Assembly: GCF_033807575.1 (NCBI RefSeq)
Contig: NC_084703.1
Span: forward strand, 10,726,001-10,790,000
Reading direction: 5' to 3'
DNA length: 64,000 nucleotides
Source: Cydia pomonella
Taxonomy: Eukaryota; Arthropoda; Insecta; Lepidoptera; Tortricidae
Numbering within the stretch: the stretch's first letter is position 1; every line of letters starts with the position of its first letter. A program made the position numbers and the translations under genes. Shown here piece by piece: positions 11,131 to 24,203 of the stretch. Below the pieces are notes generated by a model. That model was not told the DNA's origin and ran no database searches. It saw only the letters and a list, made by a program, of their open reading frames with translations.

Positions 11131-12044
11131 GTGAATAATAAGGGATCGTAATCTATAGCTTTTTTATCAGTCAAAACCCATTTTGACAGAACTTAATGAC
11201 CCAACTAAGTATACTATGATGGTGACCAGTATTAAATATTTTTAGAGCTAAAATTTAAATATGTATTGTTATGGTATTGTTATTTTGTTAAGGGGCATTA
11301 CTTACGCCATCTAACATTAAAGTTGAGAACTGTTTACATTCTTAGATCACTAGAAGAGTCGGTTTGAAGTTGTTAGTTGGATTGGTTTCGTTCTGTGTTA
11401 TTGCATTATCATATGTAACTTGTATATTTTACATTTTAGTAAGGATGTTTATGACATTGACGTTTTTAAATAATAAAGTAGAACTATGAATCATGACTTC
11501 ATGAACTATTGAACGAATGTTAATTTTACTGGCATCTATCGGAGTTGATAGAAACTACGACCGTCTTTAGGTGGGGCATAAATATAAAGAAATATGACTC
11601 CTCCGCTAAGTGGCGCTAGTGTAGGTGTTTATATAGCTATACAATGTTTTGAGTCTTACTATGTTTCCCCAAAAAATAGCTTAGCTTTACTTGTGATAGT
11701 TGTGTAGCATCAAAAAGGATAGTGCTATATTAAATGCACATAAAATATCGCGTTTGCGACAAGTGTTTTGACAATGGGTGATACAGCATATGCATTTATA
11801 AAAACAAATTGTGGACCGTATAGAAAAATAAATATGTGATTATAAAACCATGCCGCTACAGGGTAAGTAGAAGTATATAAATTTATCAAGATAAAACATT
11901 TGACTATGCAACGTTATTTAAAATAAAACATTATATTTTAAACCTACTTAATATTTAAATGAAAGAAATAGAAGCGTTGTGTAGTTTAAATGCAGTGCGA
12001 GGTGAATGACCTCTGCGTATGATTATAGATGTTTTGGTGTTAGA
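11131..12044. other. No gene seen
   Basis: AT-rich, no recognised element. Confidence 0.4.
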
Positions 12045-12170
12045 GTAGGGGGCGCACGGTGCAGCGGTTGTCATGGTTACCGCGGCCTACCCGTGGCCGT
12101 GGCCTCGCGCGGCTCGCGTTCTCCCGTCTACGTGCCGGGCCCATGCTTTGGGGATTTTTATAGAAATTCA
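12045..12170 (+). repeat. GC-rich repeat fragment related to 10985-11045
   Basis: This shares GTTCTCCCGTC(T/G)ACGTG(C/G)CGGGC and CATGCTTTGGGGATTTTTAT with the copy 1.1 kb upstream, but lacks the AATAAA tail. The 61-codon open frame across it (12006-12191) is low-complexity and is not taken as a gene. Confidence 0.5.
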
Positions 12171-12557
12171 ATCGAACAAGTAGTTTTGTAAACATTGTTA
12201 AGAATGATTAAGTACTACCTACGTTCCATCATAGAATTGTAAAAAAATGTCAGTTTATGAATTGACCCTTGTACCTATATAAGAGATAAGATAATATTTA
12301 TTCATTTAAAACTTATGCTTATTGATTTTGACAATGGTAAAATACTTAAATACTAGTACATTCGCAGATTAAACTTAAAATAAGTAGTAGTAAAGTTAAC
12401 TGAACAAATGTATAAGTACTGATTTGGCTTATCAGACGTTAATTTTTTTCTATGGTAGAGCCAAAAATTTCGCGATTTAGGGCTTAGTCCCACGGTAAAA
12501 AGCGCTCAGTAACAGTATGACCTTGCAAAATTTGGCTAAGGATGGAAAACTCGCCTA

Positions 12558-12830
12558 TTTAGGGTTCCGTGGTCAACTGAAACCCTTATAATTGCGCCAT
12601 ATCCGTCTGTCTGCCCGTCCGTGGCTTAATAATAAAAATAATTAGTACACCTCCCCAACAAAATATATATTTTTTTCATTTTAGCCCTGTTAATCACAGC
12701 CATTTTACTCGGAAACTATAAGATTAAATTTGAAACGTAGGTAGGTGTAATTTGTACCCCGTTAGATATAAAAATTAAAAAAATATATATTTTCAAGGGG
12801 CGACTGATGCCACATGTAAATAAAAAGCGG
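12558..12830 (-). repeat. Inverted copy of the GGGTTCCGT...GACGGAC repeat, truncated
   Basis: It starts TTAGGGTTCCGTGGTCAACT and carries CCGTCTGTCTGCCCGTCCGT, the complement of the CTATAAGGGTTCC/ACAGACGGACAT end seen elsewhere. It abuts the forward copy at 12831. Confidence 0.55.
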
Positions 12831-13855
12831 CCAAGTGCGAGTCGGACTCGCGCATGAAGGGTTCCGTACCATTTAAGACGTATTAAAAAAAAATCTACTT
12901 ACTAGATTTTGTTCAACATTTCAACACTTTGGAAGTGTCTCTCGCGCAAACTATTCAGTTTAGAAAAAAATTCTATTAAGAACCTAAATATCATTTTTGA
13001 AGACCTATCCATAGATACCCCACACGTATGGGTTTGATGAAAAAAATTTTTTTTTAATTATATGACGTTTAAAAAAAAAACTACTCACTAGATCTCGTTC
13101 AAACCAATTTTCGTTGGAAGTTTGCATGGTAATGTATATCATATATTTTTTTTAGATTTTTCATTCTGTTATTTTAGAAGTTACGGGGGGGGGGGGGGAC
13201 ACGCATTTTTTCACTTTGGAAGTGTCTCTCGCGCAAACTATTCAGTTTAGAAAAAAATGATATTAGAAACCTAAATATCATTTTTGAAGACCTATCCATA
13301 GATACCCCACACGTATGGGTTTGATGAAAAAAATTTTTTTTTAATTATATGACGTTTAAAAAAAAAACTACTCACTAGATCTCGTTCAAACCAATTTTCG
13401 TTGGAAGTTTGCATGGTAATGTATATCATATATTTTTTTTAGATTTTTCATTCTGTTATTTTAGAAGTTACGGGGGGGGGGGGGGGGGGACACGCATTTT
13501 TTCACTTTGGAAGTGTCTCTCGCGCAAACTATTCACTGTAGAAAAAAATGATATTAGAAACCTCAATATCATTTTTGAAGACCTATCCATAGATACCCCA
13601 CACGTATGGGTTTGACGAAAAAAGATTTTTTGAGTTTCAGTTCTAAGTATGGGGAACCCCCAAAATTTATTGTTTTTTTTCTATTTTTGTGTGAACATCT
13701 TAATGCGGTTCATAGAATACATCCACTTACTAAGTTTGAACAGTATAGCTCTTATAGTTTCGGAAAAAAGTGGCTGTGACAGAATCGGACAGACAGACGG
13801 ACATGACGAATCTATAAGGGTTCCGTTTTTTGCCATTTGGCTACGGAACCCTAAA
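12831..13855 (+). repeat. 1-kb dispersed repeat with internal ~290-bp tandem duplication
   Basis: It starts GCGGCCAAGTGCGAGTCGGA and ends CAGACAGACGGACATGACGA...GGCTACGGAACCCTAAAAA. Inside, CACTTTGGAAGTGTCTCTCG occurs at 12925, 13212 and 13503, so the unit is 287-291 bp long. Each unit contains TCCATAGATACCCCACACGT and ATGGTAATGTATATCATATA; the poly-G tract (14 or more G) occurs at about 13184 and 13471. It is non-coding. The near-identity of units points to a recent duplication or to slippage at the G tract. Confidence 0.7.
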
Positions 13856-14339
13856 AATGATTGTTTTTTGATTAAGTGAATAATTTTGGAAATAATCGCA
13901 CAGAAACTCAAAAATATTGTCTCCGTCCCCCCCCCCCCAAAAGTAAAAAAAATTAAACATTGCTAGATAACAAATCTTAATAAATACTTTCTGCGAAAAT
14001 TATGTTGAGCCATTAAACATTCTGCTTACTAAAACGACTTAAGTGCCGCGAGTTGCTTGTCTATGCCGCTTTTTGTATTGCACTTGGTCGGTTTATTTGA
14101 TAAAAATAATGTTTTCTGAAATAATCGCTCCGGAAGAAAAAGTATGTGTGTGTCCCATGATTGAACCATGGGTCCAAAACATATGATCAAAAAATTGTGA
14201 AAGAAAAGATTAAAAATACTTTAAGAAGAATCGAAGATCGGTTTTAAGCCGTTTTTGAGTTAAAGTCAAAACAGCATTACTCATAGAGTCAACATAATGA
14301 AACTGTTGACCAGGATCTCTAGAACTATGTATGTCTATA
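13856..14339. other. No gene; C-run
   Basis: A tract of about 13 C at 13927-13939 lies in AT-rich DNA. No exon was seen. Confidence 0.4.
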
Positions 14340-15142
14340 GATGGGTAGTGAGTAAATACTCAATAGACATTTATTCAATATACCTGTATTTACTCGTTTA
14401 TACCCAAATTGGTGGCTATACACTGTTTAGAGTGCTGATAGGGGCATATAAATTTGAAATATAGGTGTATTTTGATAGCCGCTGCTGGATTAAGTACTCA
14501 AAATTTAAAGAAATATAGTTTAAATTAGAAACCTCAAACGTTTTGCACATCGTTATATGGGCCATTAAAAATAACTTGAACGTTTCTAAAAACTTTTTTG
14601 GATAAATTGAATACTTTTGGTATAAAACCATTTCACACGGCCTAAATAATATTTGTCCCTCTTTGACTTACGAGCCATGTTGAAAAATCAATGAGAGAGT
14701 TTAAAAAAATATGAAATAATATCGGCAGATTAGCTGTAGAATAAAGTAGTAATAAAATATTACAGCCATATTTGAATTTTCTTTGAAAAACTCTTAATAA
14801 AAGGTCGTAAGTGCAGCGTAAATACGCAATTTTGCATGAAGTGGTGTTTTCTAGTCTGAAATCTGTTAGCATCGATAGAATATAAGTCCCATATTTTTTT
14901 AACTTCTTATTTAAAATTATATTTACTAATTTTTTTTTTATCAAAAATTAAGCGTCCTTTTTTAATATGTAAATATTGTTAACACACGTTAACTTAAAAC
15001 TCTTCAATAAAAACAATCTAGTTCTTAAATCTCACTTTTTTATTTTTTCTTAGCAATCGTTTTTACCCACCCAAATGAGTAAATACGAGTAAGTATCGGG
15101 TGCTTTGAGTAAATACTCAGTATTTAGTCACCCCTACCCATC
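14340..15142. mobile_element. MITE-like element with GATGGGTAG termini
   Basis: The left end GATGGGTAGTGAGTAAATAC and right end (complement GATGGGTAGGGGTGACTAAATA) form imperfect terminal inverted repeats of about 35 bp. Both contain the words GAGTAAATACT. The 803-bp interior has no recognised transposase, though the - strand is open for 100 codons at 14642-14944. The GGGGTGA motif resembles hAT termini, but no 8-bp target duplication is visible, so the superfamily is uncertain. Confidence 0.6.
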
Positions 15143-16821
15143 TCGAACTGTGTCGTATGCATAATTATTAGACCGCAGTTTGACTTCTGATGTGATCCTT
15201 GTAGAGGTATTCCTAGGCTACAAGAAACTGATCTTGCCAGACTGAAAAGTGGTGTCTTTACCCCCCCGCCCCCTTCAATTTCTCCCTTACAATTCTCATA
15301 CAAAATGGCAAATGCCATCGAAAACATTACGCCTTCTTCACAAATTAAACTTAAGTGATTATAGCTCTTAGTGTAATTGAACTGCTTAATTAATATTGTT
15401 ACCAATTTAAAGGCGTTTAATTTCTTTTCAAAAATACTACTAAATATATATCGTCAGGTGACAAGCAAAGTACCACCAAAGTATCACTAAGTTCATAGCC
15501 ATAATTAACCATATAACTACTGAAATATGGGTGATTTCTGTTCAATATTTTTTTAGTTATTACTGAGTTTTGGTTGTCACTTGGCGATATTTGAGATTAA
15601 GACTTTTTTTAATTATAAATACAACTTTGAAGGGGCGGTATTATGCCTATTTGCAAATGCACACCTAAGAAATGTGCTACTTAGGAACCTTTTTTTAGCA
15701 TAACCTACTTTTGCATTTTATTGGACCATTGAAAAACCTGATAATTGGTAGTTTTGCTGAATTCACTTAGCGTACTAATTACACGACCCAACTCTTATTA
15801 GAATTGGTGCACCATTTTAGCTGGTAGGTATAACAACAGTATTTCTATTATTTGTAAATATTTTCTGGCTTGGGTTATTAAACGTGCCACACACATTGTT
15901 CTAACTTATTTTAAGTGGATAAGTATATCTGAAAAATTTCAGGTCAATTTTACCATAATGGAAGCGCTTTAGAATTGAGAACTACGCACGACCCTTCAAA
16001 CGATTATTTCCTGTTTTTTTTTTTACAAACATCTTAAACTCAAAAAACAATAGTTTTATAAGCACAGAACTGAATATGCTACCAAGTCTTCCCTTCCCAG
16101 TCGGTTGCTTTATTGTTAGGTTCACTAGCTACAGCCGCTATTTTATTTACTTTTAAGCTTCTAGGCCACGGACGCCGGACGGTTTCATAGCAAACTGGAT
16201 TGAACTACGTATAACTAGCCTATACTTAAGTACAGATATAGTGAATAATTCTTTACTATCGTATTTTCTCGAGAGAAATGGAGGGATGCCTTGGAGGATA
16301 GCCACTATTGAAACCCGAACCATAGGGGCTATTTTTGTGCAATTTTTTTTGCAGTGCACTTTTTATAGTAATCTGTAGATACTATGTATTCAATATGATT
16401 GTATTTTTGACCTATAAGTCTTGAAATTAACTGATGTGGTTGAAACAAATGAAGTCTAATCGGAATTTCACACTCAGTATATTAGAGTCGCTTGATTAGT
16501 CAAACTTAGCAATATGCATTATTAGTTTTTTTTACGACACCTAGTTCTTTTAAATTAGGTTAAGTTAATTAATAAAGACTCCTTTCCTCCTCCTCGTCCT
16601 TCACCTTAAAGATGTTTGTAAAAAAAATTACCTCCTAAAATGTTAAATTGCCAGTTCGCAGTTTGAACATAATCACTTTGTTCTCAGGAAAAAAAACTAG
16701 ATTTCGAGCAGCTTTGTATCGGACGAGAACCAATATTGATGTCAAACACCTGGACTCTTATTAAATTTATTAAAATATGTTACTACTAAAATATGGCGAA
16801 ATCTGACACAACCCCCTTCTG
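15143..16821. other. No gene seen
   Basis: AT-rich DNA. The C-rich run at 15260-15275 and the - strand frames at 15124-15405 and 16153-16359 have no recognisable motif or splice context. Confidence 0.45.
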
Positions 16822-17242
16822 AGTGTTGGTAGGAATTCGTGTTTTTTGAGTCTGAATTTGAAGAACTCGACTCGTTTTTACGAAACTCGGTGCTTAAAAA
16901 ACTTCCGAGTCTTTCAAGTCCCGAGGGGAGTCATTTATTGAGTATTTTTTACGAGAGCTCATAAGGACTCGAGCCTCCGAATAAAGACTCCGTCAACAGT
17001 TTCATAGGTTTAACCTAAGTAAAAGTAAATAAATTTTGCGTTATTGTATTATTTGTGTGCTATAACGAACTTATTACTTACTTTAAGACAAAGCATTTCG
17101 AAATTTTGCAAACAAAAAATTGAGAGTTCTCTGAAAAGGACTCAAGTCCCTACAAAAGACTCGAGTCTCTAACAAGTTGAAAAAAAAAATGAGACGAGTT
17201 TCAAAGCAGAGGACTCAAAGGACTCAAGTCTTAACCAACACT
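16822..17242. mobile_element. MITE-like element with AGTGTTGGT termini
   Basis: Perfect 9-bp termini AGTGTTGGT / ACCAACACT bound a 421-bp block. It is rich in GAGTC/GACTC words (ACTCGAGTC, GGACTCAAGTC), many in opposite orientation in the two halves. The termini resemble hAT ends, but no flanking 8-bp duplication is seen. A related GACTC-rich patch lies at 18070-18255. Confidence 0.55.
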
Positions 17243-18597
17243 ACAAATACTCTTAAGAAAAATAACAATGCAAATTGTCAAGTCATTGTAGGGAATAGCA
17301 TACCCCCCTAAATAATACCTAAACATTTTGTCTAATATATCCCAGTCACGCGGTTGCCGGGTTTACCTAAGTGATAGACTCAACCATTGCACAGAAAGCG
17401 GTTGCTGTCCCTTACGAATGTGGGTAAACGTTTCTAGCAGACTTCATCCAAACTAGGATCGTGTCACTTGGATTATAGACATTGTGGAGTTAAAAGCTCT
17501 TGATCGATATACTAATTACACCTCTAACTCGATTGATATTTACAAGTCATTTCGACCGTATCCGCTAAATGAAACCATGATCGCGTGATCTCCGAATACA
17601 TATAGCTGTTATGAATCAAAAGTTCAAATTACACTAATAATAAGCTCAGAGCCCTACCAAATATTTGTGAATCAAGTACCTGCATAACATCACTTACACC
17701 GTGTCACTGAAGCGTTTTGCATTGGGTCCTGTTATAAGCCTTTGACGTTTAATAGGGCCTTTGAGAACATGGCGTTTGATGCAACATGCTTCAGCTTTCA
17801 TCTGTAGCAAACCTGGTTACATGTAACTGACGCTACATACAGTTTTGTGTGGGACAAACGCGGAGCAAGTTTGATAGGCGGGTATGGAACTTAGTTTAAA
17901 GACTGTGATTTCATGGAGATTAATGTGAAACATGTAACCTAGAGTTGGTAAGAAATCGAACAAATGTCTTAATTTAAAGAAGTTGACAAAGTTTTCAAAG
18001 AGTACGATTAGCTGTACCTATTAGAAGTCTTTGAGCTGTAAGTAACTATTGGGGTCGTGATTTATAAGGACTCGGGTCCATAAACATTGTCATCAATTTT
18101 GAAAGGTTTTTAAAAAGGATTGTTATTTAAAGACTTTGTATTGTTTGTTGTTGACATCTTTAGAAATTACTCGAATATATCTAAAAGACTCAAATCTCAT
18201 ATAAATTAAAAAAAAAATTCAAGCTTCGACCTATCTCGTCTTGAGTCTTCGGGGTCTAGCACAATTAGTGCATAGTGCAACGAGGGGGGTAAGTGAAATA
18301 TTGGAAACGATCTAGAATGTATAGACTCACGACAGCCGCAGGTTGAAGTATAAGTATTTTACCTATTTGGTTGGCATGAGTTAGTGACATAATTAAAAGT
18401 AAAGCTATGCTCCCGTGGGAGTAAAATGGAGTTTAGCTCCCGCTGGACTTGCGTGAAATAGCACGCTTGGTGCGCAAGTGTGATGAAATAGCAATTTTTG
18501 CGACGAAGCTAGCAATCACAGTTTGAAATCCTGGTAACGGCGTGTATGTACATCTGACTCTTATTAATTCTGATAGTTTTGCCGAGTATACTGGAAT
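17243..18597. other. No gene; upstream region of the first candidate exon
   Basis: Mostly AT-rich with a GACTC-rich patch at 18070-18255. Near the exon are a small inverted repeat, GCTCCCGTGGGAGT (18409-18422), and a composition shift towards GC after 18420. A core promoter could not be picked confidently. Confidence 0.4.
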
Positions 18598-18630
18598 TGA
18601 CTCGAGCGGTTGTCCACAGAGCCGGCAACC

Positions 18631-18755
18631 ATGACGGAGGCGCGCAGGCCCGGCGTGATCCGGAGTACGCAGGAGTTCATCGAGGCGTCGCCGGCCACTT
18701 CGCCCATATCTACTCTGTCCGGAGATGACGACTCTCCCACCGCTTCTAATAACAG
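18631..18755 (+). CDS. Candidate first coding exon A of an unidentified gene
   Basis: An ATG at 18631 (context GGCAACCATGA) opens 41 codons plus two bases, ending at a GT donor (AACAG|GTAACA). An in-frame TGA at 18598-18600 makes this ATG the likely start. The peptide starts MTEARRPGVIRSTQEF and continues as a Ser/Thr/Pro/Asp-rich stretch with SPATSPISTLSGDDD, which looks like a disordered regulatory N-terminus. GC content is far above the flanks and codons end mostly in G or C, as in a conserved exon. TTGTCCACAG at 18610-18619 could be a splice acceptor, so an untranslated exon may lie upstream. The exon ends after two bases of a codon, as does the exon at 28196-28386, so both can join the same downstream exon. 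I do not recognise the protein. The rest of the gene is outside or not visible. Confidence 0.6.
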
Positions 18756-21700
18756 GTAACATTCAACCGTATATATGTGAGCTCGAGCGACCCGACAGAT
18801 TTTAACCTTTTAGACGCAAATGACGGATTAAACCGTTACAGACCACAGAGAAACATAGTGCATAATTATGCATACTCGTAAAGTTCAATTTCGGTTTTGA
18901 CACTTCGATGACGTGGCGACCGAGTGACAGATTTTTTGTTTGATACAGCGTCGAAAAGGTTAACCACGCATTTCAGAGGGCATATAAAGAGCAAAAAATT
19001 ATACGACTTTTGGTAAAATTCGGCTAAAATAAAAAAAATTGTGTGTGTTTTCTGCACACGACTCGTTATTTCTTTTTCACGCTACTGTTCGGAAATGTGG
19101 CAATGATGGTCTAAAACCAAGCTGGAAAATAGGCGATAGCTGTTGAACCACCACTACTACAATGTTTCATTGTTATCATCAACTGTCATTGGTGATCATT
19201 GCTATCATCATCATTGGTGATGGTAAAGAAGAAGAAAACGTGTCGGCCCGCAAACTCAATCGTCCATCTTTCAGCAGTTTTCCGGCTTCTCCTACAATGT
19301 CTTGGCAAAATATAAATATTACAACCAGCAAAGTTTTTTTTACCAGATATATTTTCCAAGTAATTTCCCTTAAAACTTTAATTTCTGTCAGTAGGTACGA
19401 GTATGACTGAACTAAACCTAGTCACATGGTGGTAGCGTCGCAGTCAAATAGGCGTTTTTCCCTGAGTTATTACAGAAACTTTACAAGGATTGTCATTGTC
19501 TCTAAGACAAGATTAATTTCAGTAAACTTTGTATGGCATTTTAGTCTATAAATGCGGTCAAGAACACACGTTTAAAATCTGTCTGGTTATTCGAGCCTTC
19601 GGTGTATAAGGCGCCCTATTGGGCGCCAAGAGTCGGGGTCAACAGGCAGGGTTTAACGAAAGCGTGGACAACAGCAACGCCGCCTCACGGAGATGACGTC
19701 TCTCTATGCTGTTGCAACTTACATAACTCAAAACCTAGATGGCTCTCATGATTGAAGACGACAATCAAGGGAGGACCGGGGTGAGCCAAAGCAGGCAAAA
19801 TCTTGTTGCCCATTTTCACTCCACCTCGCCCTATTTATTTATATCTTAAACTCGCCCTCTACTTCCTCAACTTCAATTTTCCTTAACTTCAATTCCATAA
19901 TATTCCTGAACTTCAAGTAAGAATCATTAAAAACGTATGAGGAGAGGAATGATAATACATATACAAAACATTAGTAGGTACTTGGAACAGATGTCATAAT
20001 TTATTATCACGTATTCTTGTCTATCTCGTGGTTGGAGAAAGCAATCCTATAATACACATATTCTTAGATATGATTTACTACTTTCAAATGAAAGTCATTT
20101 CAAGTACAGAACATGCTTACAAATTTATGTCCTATAAATAGACATGAAGTTAGGTGTCTACCTTCATAAAATTTAATGGGCCTGCTATCGTATCAGTATG
20201 CTCTCTGTTTCTAACCCTAAACATACATTTTATCTATTTTGCTGAGAATTTATGAACATCACGCGCAACTTAGTAGTGAGTTGGACGTTTTGTTAACCTA
20301 TTTCTTCGAGGCTCAGTGGACTGATGTGAGGTCAAGAGATTGCTCGTCACCAGTGGAAAATGTAATAGATTTTATAATCAATAAATTTTCCAAGTTTAAC
20401 ATTGAAAATACATCATATAAAAAAAGAAACATGTGCGTGCAATGATATCACGCCTTCATCATACTCAGCTTACAGAGTAACGATACTGGTCCGTTGTCCT
20501 CGCTATACGCCGAAATCGAAGCGACCCATGCAAGGTGTCAAATCCAAATGGAACAGTGAGGGAAAGACTGAAACTTTAATAATTAGGTCACTAAATCTAC
20601 TTGTTAGAACGTGACAGCGAGAAAAATGCGACCGTGCTCTTTGGAGATAAAAAATTACATGAATTTATTTTGTGCCCCTTAAAAAGCAGTTCGTATGCTG
20701 TGACGTGTTTGGGCACCATTTAAAAACGCGATTTAGCACATATTTCTTTGGGGTAATAAACTTACAAATATACGCAGCGTTGTTACGGTTTTTATGAGTA
20801 TAGGAGTCAACCCATATAGTTTGGCAAGCCATTTCCGCCAGTAGAAAAAGGCGGGAAATTTGAAAAAAGTAGGCGCGCAAGGCCAGTCTTACAAAGTTTG
20901 AATTTCACGCCTTTAGCTACTGACAGGGTTTGCCAGACTATAGATATTGGATTTTATATGTGGTGTGGTGTTAATGGGCTATATGCGTGCGCCCGCGAGG
21001 AACAGAAAATACGCAATGTTATGACGAAATTAAAAATACGTTTTAACATCTCCGACATCATACCAAAAACAACGTAGGTACTTAGTACGTAATTTGGTCA
21101 GGTTCGTTAGTACCCAACAGCGAACAGGTGCTGAACAACAACAATACGTCTTCGTCACTTAAGACTTTTTAGAAGTAGGCAGAAATGAAAAGTGAGACTA
21201 TGACAAGGACAAACAATAATAGCGCTTTCTCTGCTACTCCTACTGAAAGTTCATAAGACCATTCCAGCCGGTAATTGTCTCCCATCTCCCAGGAGTCATC
21301 CAGTAGATCCTAGGTATGAGATTTTGGCCAACGCCACAACCAATTATATATATTTTATAATGTTAACAAAGGAAAACAAAACTTTGTTTTATATTCCGTG
21401 CATCGTCTAGTAAAAACTAGTTTTTACTGAAATATGTGTATGTTTCGAACAATTAAATACCTAGTCAAAACTATAATAGTATACACCAAGGCACAATCCA
21501 AAGTCAATTTTTGACAGAAAAATCCCATTTAAAACTAATTTTCACCGAGGCCTTACGGAAAACTAGTTTTTAGTGAAAGGGCGATTTCAGTTAGGCGATG
21601 CGGGAAACTAATTTTAACTAGGGAAAAAGCGATTTCGCCAAAATCGGCTTCTGACGGTAACACGTGGACTAAGAGTGTAAATCTACCTAATCCATTTTTT

Positions 21701-22574
21701 TAACAGAGAAATGTGTACCTGTTTTATAGATTTTTATGTCTATATGTTAAAAATAAATAAATTTCAAAAATGGATTTAACAGATATTTAACCTAGATCTA
21801 CTTCGCGCGAGGAATGTGCGCTGCAGCCGGGCACCTGACGCCGCAAGGTGGGCTTAGCAGTTCGTATTCGTGCGCGAACTATAGTAAATTTACCTATTAC
21901 CAAAACATCTCATCAATAAATTTTCATAGCATTAACGAAGGCAAATATTCAATATCGAAAAGGCTGCGTGTTCACTATGAGAAATGCTAGGAAGCGCGCC
22001 GCATATCTCTGGTGGAAATGCAACCTAAAGCACCAAATAGGATTCCCAAGGCTCGAAATCGGTTTTAAAAATACCGGTAAATACCGGTTTACTTCGGTTT
22101 TCCTCTGAACTTTTATAAGTACGCGAACGTATGAGGAACTTTATTGTAACTTAAATAAAAAAAAACGGTTTATTTAAAGAGTGACGTAAAGGCTGGTCGG
22201 CCTAGTGGTGTGCCACGTAAACATAGACATCGACATAGGAAGAAACCGGTTTAAAAATAACGGATTTTCGAGAGAAACCGAAATTAGAAGGTTTTGCGCC
22301 AAGTACATGATAACTAGAGCACTTTACTATTGCGCTTGTCTATAGAAATTTTGTAATTAGCTAATTTTATGATGATATTGTTTATTGTTTACTTGCTTTG
22401 ATAGCGTCACCAAATGACCAATGAGCCATTATTATCGTTTTTATTACAAGCTTTTATTTAACTTGCCCTGCAAGTATGTATGTTAGTTAGTGTGGGTCAA
22501 ATCTTGGCAGCTAAATTTGACCCACTTTCCGCTTTCCGATCGAGGTGAAATAATGCATACAAATCGGATGATAA
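18756..22574. other. Presumed intron A, 5' part: no further exon seen
   Basis: AT-rich. A GC-richer block at 19590-19810 (with GGCGCCCTATTGGGCGCC, a perfect palindrome at 19610-19627) looks repeat-derived. Around 21400-21605 AAAACTAGTTTTTA words and GCATCG(T/C)CTA occur in opposite orientation, possibly a decayed MITE. At 22040-22280 ACCGGT-rich inverted words suggest another. Confidence 0.4.
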
Positions 22575-22740
22575 ATCATATGATATCTTGTAGTTGATCT
22601 GATAAGGAAGACAGGAGGTGGCCATGGGAACTCTGTCATAAAACAACGCAAAATAATTGTGTTTGGGGTTGTTAGAATTGCCTCGATGAGCACTACTTCC
22701 TTTTCACTGGCAACTACTGTTGCCAGTGAAAAGGAAAGTA
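22575..22740 (+). repeat. Dispersed repeat family D, copy 1
   Basis: This shares the order GTTGATCTGATAAGGAAGAC, AGGAGGTGGCCATGGGAACT, AAAACAACGCA, TGTTTGGGGTTGTTAGAATT and CTCGATGAGCACTA with 29930-30075. It ends in a 16-bp stem CTTTTCACTGGCAAC / GTTGCCAGTGAAAAG (22700-22733). Confidence 0.55.
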
Positions 22741-23106
22741 CAGTAAGCGATAAAAGCTAACAATATATTTTTTTCCCAAAAACTTATTTTCTTTGAGATG
22801 TTTACCCTCCGACGTCTAAACTCTCACTGACACGCCTCGACGCAAACAGGCACTAAGGCTTATCTGTCACGCCGTCTTAAGGCGGTTATTACACGGGATG
22901 TTAATCGCACGTTCGCTTTGAAGTTTGAGCGAGACAACGCTATGAGCCACGAGCGAATCGCATCCAGTGTGCTGACCGCCGAAGTAAGCAAATTGACAAA
23001 ATTTTGGTTGGTTGTAGAGACCTATACAAAAGTAATAAATAAAATTCATTGGAAATTGCCAATACTGTAAACAAACCAATTCACCTTCATTATTTCGTAA
23101 TCAGTC

Positions 23107-23148
23107 GAGTTTTGATACTTAATGAGTATCATTAAGTATCAAAACTCA
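23107..23148. repeat. Near-perfect 42-bp palindrome
   Basis: GAGTTTTGATACTTAATGA is followed at once by its reverse complement (ATCATTAAGTATCAAAACTC) with a 2-3 bp centre. It would form an uninterrupted cruciform or hairpin. Next to it, AGATACAGATCCAGA is tandemly repeated at 23150-23180. Confidence 0.8.
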
Positions 23149-23156
23149 TAGATACA

Positions 23157-23285
23157 GATCCAGATAGATACAGATCCAGACCTTGAAACTTAAAACGTAC
23201 TACAAAGCGCGAACCAGTGACATTACTGTTTGGCCAGACAGGAACGAGCCCTGCAGATCAGAATTATGAGTCACTCATAACAAAA
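23157..23285 (+). repeat. Repeat fragment shared with 38060-38165
   Basis: GATCCAGACCTTGAAACTTA and TTTGGCCAGACAGGAACGAG also occur, inverted and diverged, at 38070-38160. It is therefore dispersed repeat DNA, not an exon. Confidence 0.45.
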
Positions 23286-24088
23286 ACTTAAAACGTAAAA
23301 ATGGAAAATAGTTATTTGTTTCAGGGGGCAAAGTTGTTGTGTAACCGCTCCTGCTAATATTGATACCCAAGCAAGGGAAAGGCAAGCGAGTGCCTTTCCC
23401 ACTATTGTGGATAAAATGCAACTTTCCCATTAGTTTTTGAACAGTCAAGAGAGCTCAAAAGGGATAAAATAAAATATTATTTGTTTTATACGCTCTAGCA
23501 GCTGATATGTTTGAAGTCACTTTTGCTAACTGCATTCAAGTATTGAGGTATGCGTGTCTGAGCTGCTGGGTGAAAAATACATTTCGGTCCTTTAAAACTT
23601 TACTTCCTTCGTAGCTTATCAAGCCGTCTACTACAGACAGTACTTTAAGACTTTTTATTAAATCCTGCCAAGTGAGCCGCTAAGGTTCCTTGTGTTGTGG
23701 CGAAACGGGAAAATAAATATTTATAATTGTTTAATAAAGGTGTAACCAACAAGCAGCCATAAATAAAACCTTTTAATGTCTTTGTTATTAAGGTACATTT
23801 TAAACTAAGACATATTTATTGATTAGAAACCGGCCTTATGCGCGTGGACCAAGCATATTTCAAACAAAAGGGCGCGTCTTCACAGCACTTATGCCTTTTT
23901 GATGAAATGATACGTTTTATTAACTTTTAGCTACATACACGTTACGTGTATGGAACACTCCCTTTCATTTTAACATAAACGAGGTATAGGCTTACAAACA
24001 TATGTATGTGTTTGTTCCAAATTTCAACGGACATGACGAAACTCTAAATGTTTTGTCTTTGCGATTGCCTACAGTGCTTTAACTACCT

Positions 24089-24203
24089 ACCTCCGCTGTC
24101 TTGGCCGGGTGAACGGAGCGGGGGAGTGGTCGCATGCGACGGATTTTTGACGGAATATTAGCCCGCGGGCGGGCACCCGCTCCGCGCAAGACAGCGGAGG
24201 CAC
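24089..24203. mobile_element. Short GC-rich MITE
   Basis: CTACCTCCGCTGTCTTGGCC and the complementary CGCAAGACAGCGGAGGCA bound 115 bp, with a further stem GGGTGAACGGAGCGGG / CCCGCGGGCGGGCACCCGCTCC inside. The GC content is much higher than the flanks. Confidence 0.7.

Noticed and set aside
12006..12191. 61-codon frame in a GC-rich patch
   Set aside because: The patch shares words with the retroposon end at 10985-11045, so it is repeat DNA.
18433..18762. 109-codon - strand frame across exon A
   Set aside because: Mirror of the GC-rich + strand exon; no start context, domain or splice logic of its own.
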